Below, piece by piece: positions 63,360-64,000 of a DNA stretch of 64,000 nt. This stretch comes from Fragum whitleyi (Eukaryota > Mollusca > Bivalvia > Cardiida > Cardiidae): contig OX411543.1 in the NCBI GenBank assembly GCA_948146395.1, forward strand, positions 56,349,689 to 56,413,688, read 5' to 3'. The translations under genes were made by a program, and so were the position numbers. Under the pieces are notes generated by a model, which was not told the origin of the DNA, did no database searches, and worked only from the letters and a program-made list of their open reading frames with translations. Positions within the stretch are counted from its first letter, which is position 1; the number at the start of each line of letters is the position of its first letter.

Positions 63360-64000
63360 TAGAATATCTGAACAAGCATATATCATTACTTTCTCAAAGA
63401 ATGTTTCTAAATCAGGAATCATTATAATGTTCAGTATTCTTTTATGATGACAGATTATATTCTTATATACTATACACAAACTTATGTCAGTACATTTGTA
63501 CTTTCTTTCCAAAAGGTAATTATGTGCAAATGAACGGTAGTACTTTTTTTTTTCGAAAAAAAAAAAAATGTTGTATTTGTACAAACACATGAAAGAACTT
63601 CCTTTTTGGAAAAGTAGCTATGCACAAACACATGTCAGTAATTTCTTTCTGAAAATTACATATGAGAAAACTACAGAAGTACTTTTTGGTGGACGTTTAC
63701 GTTCACCAGTGTTAATACCACGTTTGAACAATCCTGTCAGATGTTAATAGGTTTTCAAAACAGTAGTGCTCACTTAGATTCAATTTACTATTTTTCAAGA
63801 ATTGTGTCCGTCTGACAACTATGCATTTTAAAAATGGAGTGAAACAAGGATTCTACATAACTTGTTGAAACCTCAAAGACATCTTTTTAGGGCGAAATCA
63901 TATGCAATTCAAAGGTCGGGTGAATTTTTTGCTTGCGTAGAACTACTTTTCAGGCAGAGTGAGTAATTTGCCCCTTGTTTCCCAATGGTCAATGGGAGGT
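63360..64000. other. Stretch with nothing firmly recognised
   Basis: AT-rich. TTATGTCAGTACATTTGTAC / TTCTTTCCAAAAGG, ACAAACACATG and CACATGTCAGTAATTTCTTT / CTGAAAATTAC at 63483-63660 may be degenerate units of about 70-80 bp. T and A runs at 63545-63568. No gene. Confidence 0.45.

Overview
The window looks like intergenic and intronic DNA of a bivalve mollusc, most likely a heterodont clam. It is AT-rich and non-bacterial, has no long open reading frames, and is crowded with short inverted-repeat DNA transposons (MITEs). It also carries many 130-190 bp tandem-unit elements with TGACCTTGACC-like and CCACGCCCATATTTATGGGCCAATC-like units (shown here as fragments of a longer unit), which are typical of clam genomes. 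The organism is an inference from repeat style, not from a marker gene. No rRNA, tRNA, CRISPR or complete protein-coding gene was found.

Protein-coding signal is sparse and sits on the minus strand on the right. An acidic, proline-rich exon lies at 57735-57929 behind a good splice acceptor. Two possible phase-compatible 3'-terminal exons lie downstream on that strand, at 55267-55326 and 44092-44157. If real, they are the 3' end of a gene whose upstream exons lie beyond 64000 and whose introns hold most of the repeats between 44 and 58 kb. Two further exon-like stretches (27038-27266 and 62112-62239) lie inside transposon-like insertions and could be captured gene pieces.

Left third (1-18 kb): MITE families A, B, C, F, H, J, K and a 168-402 TIR element; a piggyBac-like TTAA MITE (family G); a CRE/E-box-bearing palindromic family (E); hairpins; an (AAAC)n microsatellite. 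Middle (18-31.5 kb): a 2.36-kb foldback element, two hAT-like elements with 8-bp target duplications (24455-25706 and 30417-31445), and a 2.77-kb element (26343-29116) whose 54-bp terminal inverted repeats begin CACCGTG and are flanked by a 5-bp duplication, as in the Transib/RAG group. Right half (32-64 kb): many tandem-unit elements, more copies of B, E, F, G, H and K, a foldback with 15-bp-unit arms (44708-45665), and a 2.5-kb insertion (60141-62676) that splits a G MITE and carries inverted arrays of a GGTACGAAACGTC motif.

The most informative property is nesting. Several insertions can be defined precisely because an uninterrupted paralogue of the host repeat is in the same window: A2 split by the CACCGTG element, J2 split by a hAT-like element, F2 and a tandem element split by G, G5 split by the 2.5-kb insertion, and K3 split by a tandem-unit element. 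Most boundaries were found by eye and are good to a few bases where target duplications are given, and to about 10-30 bases elsewhere.
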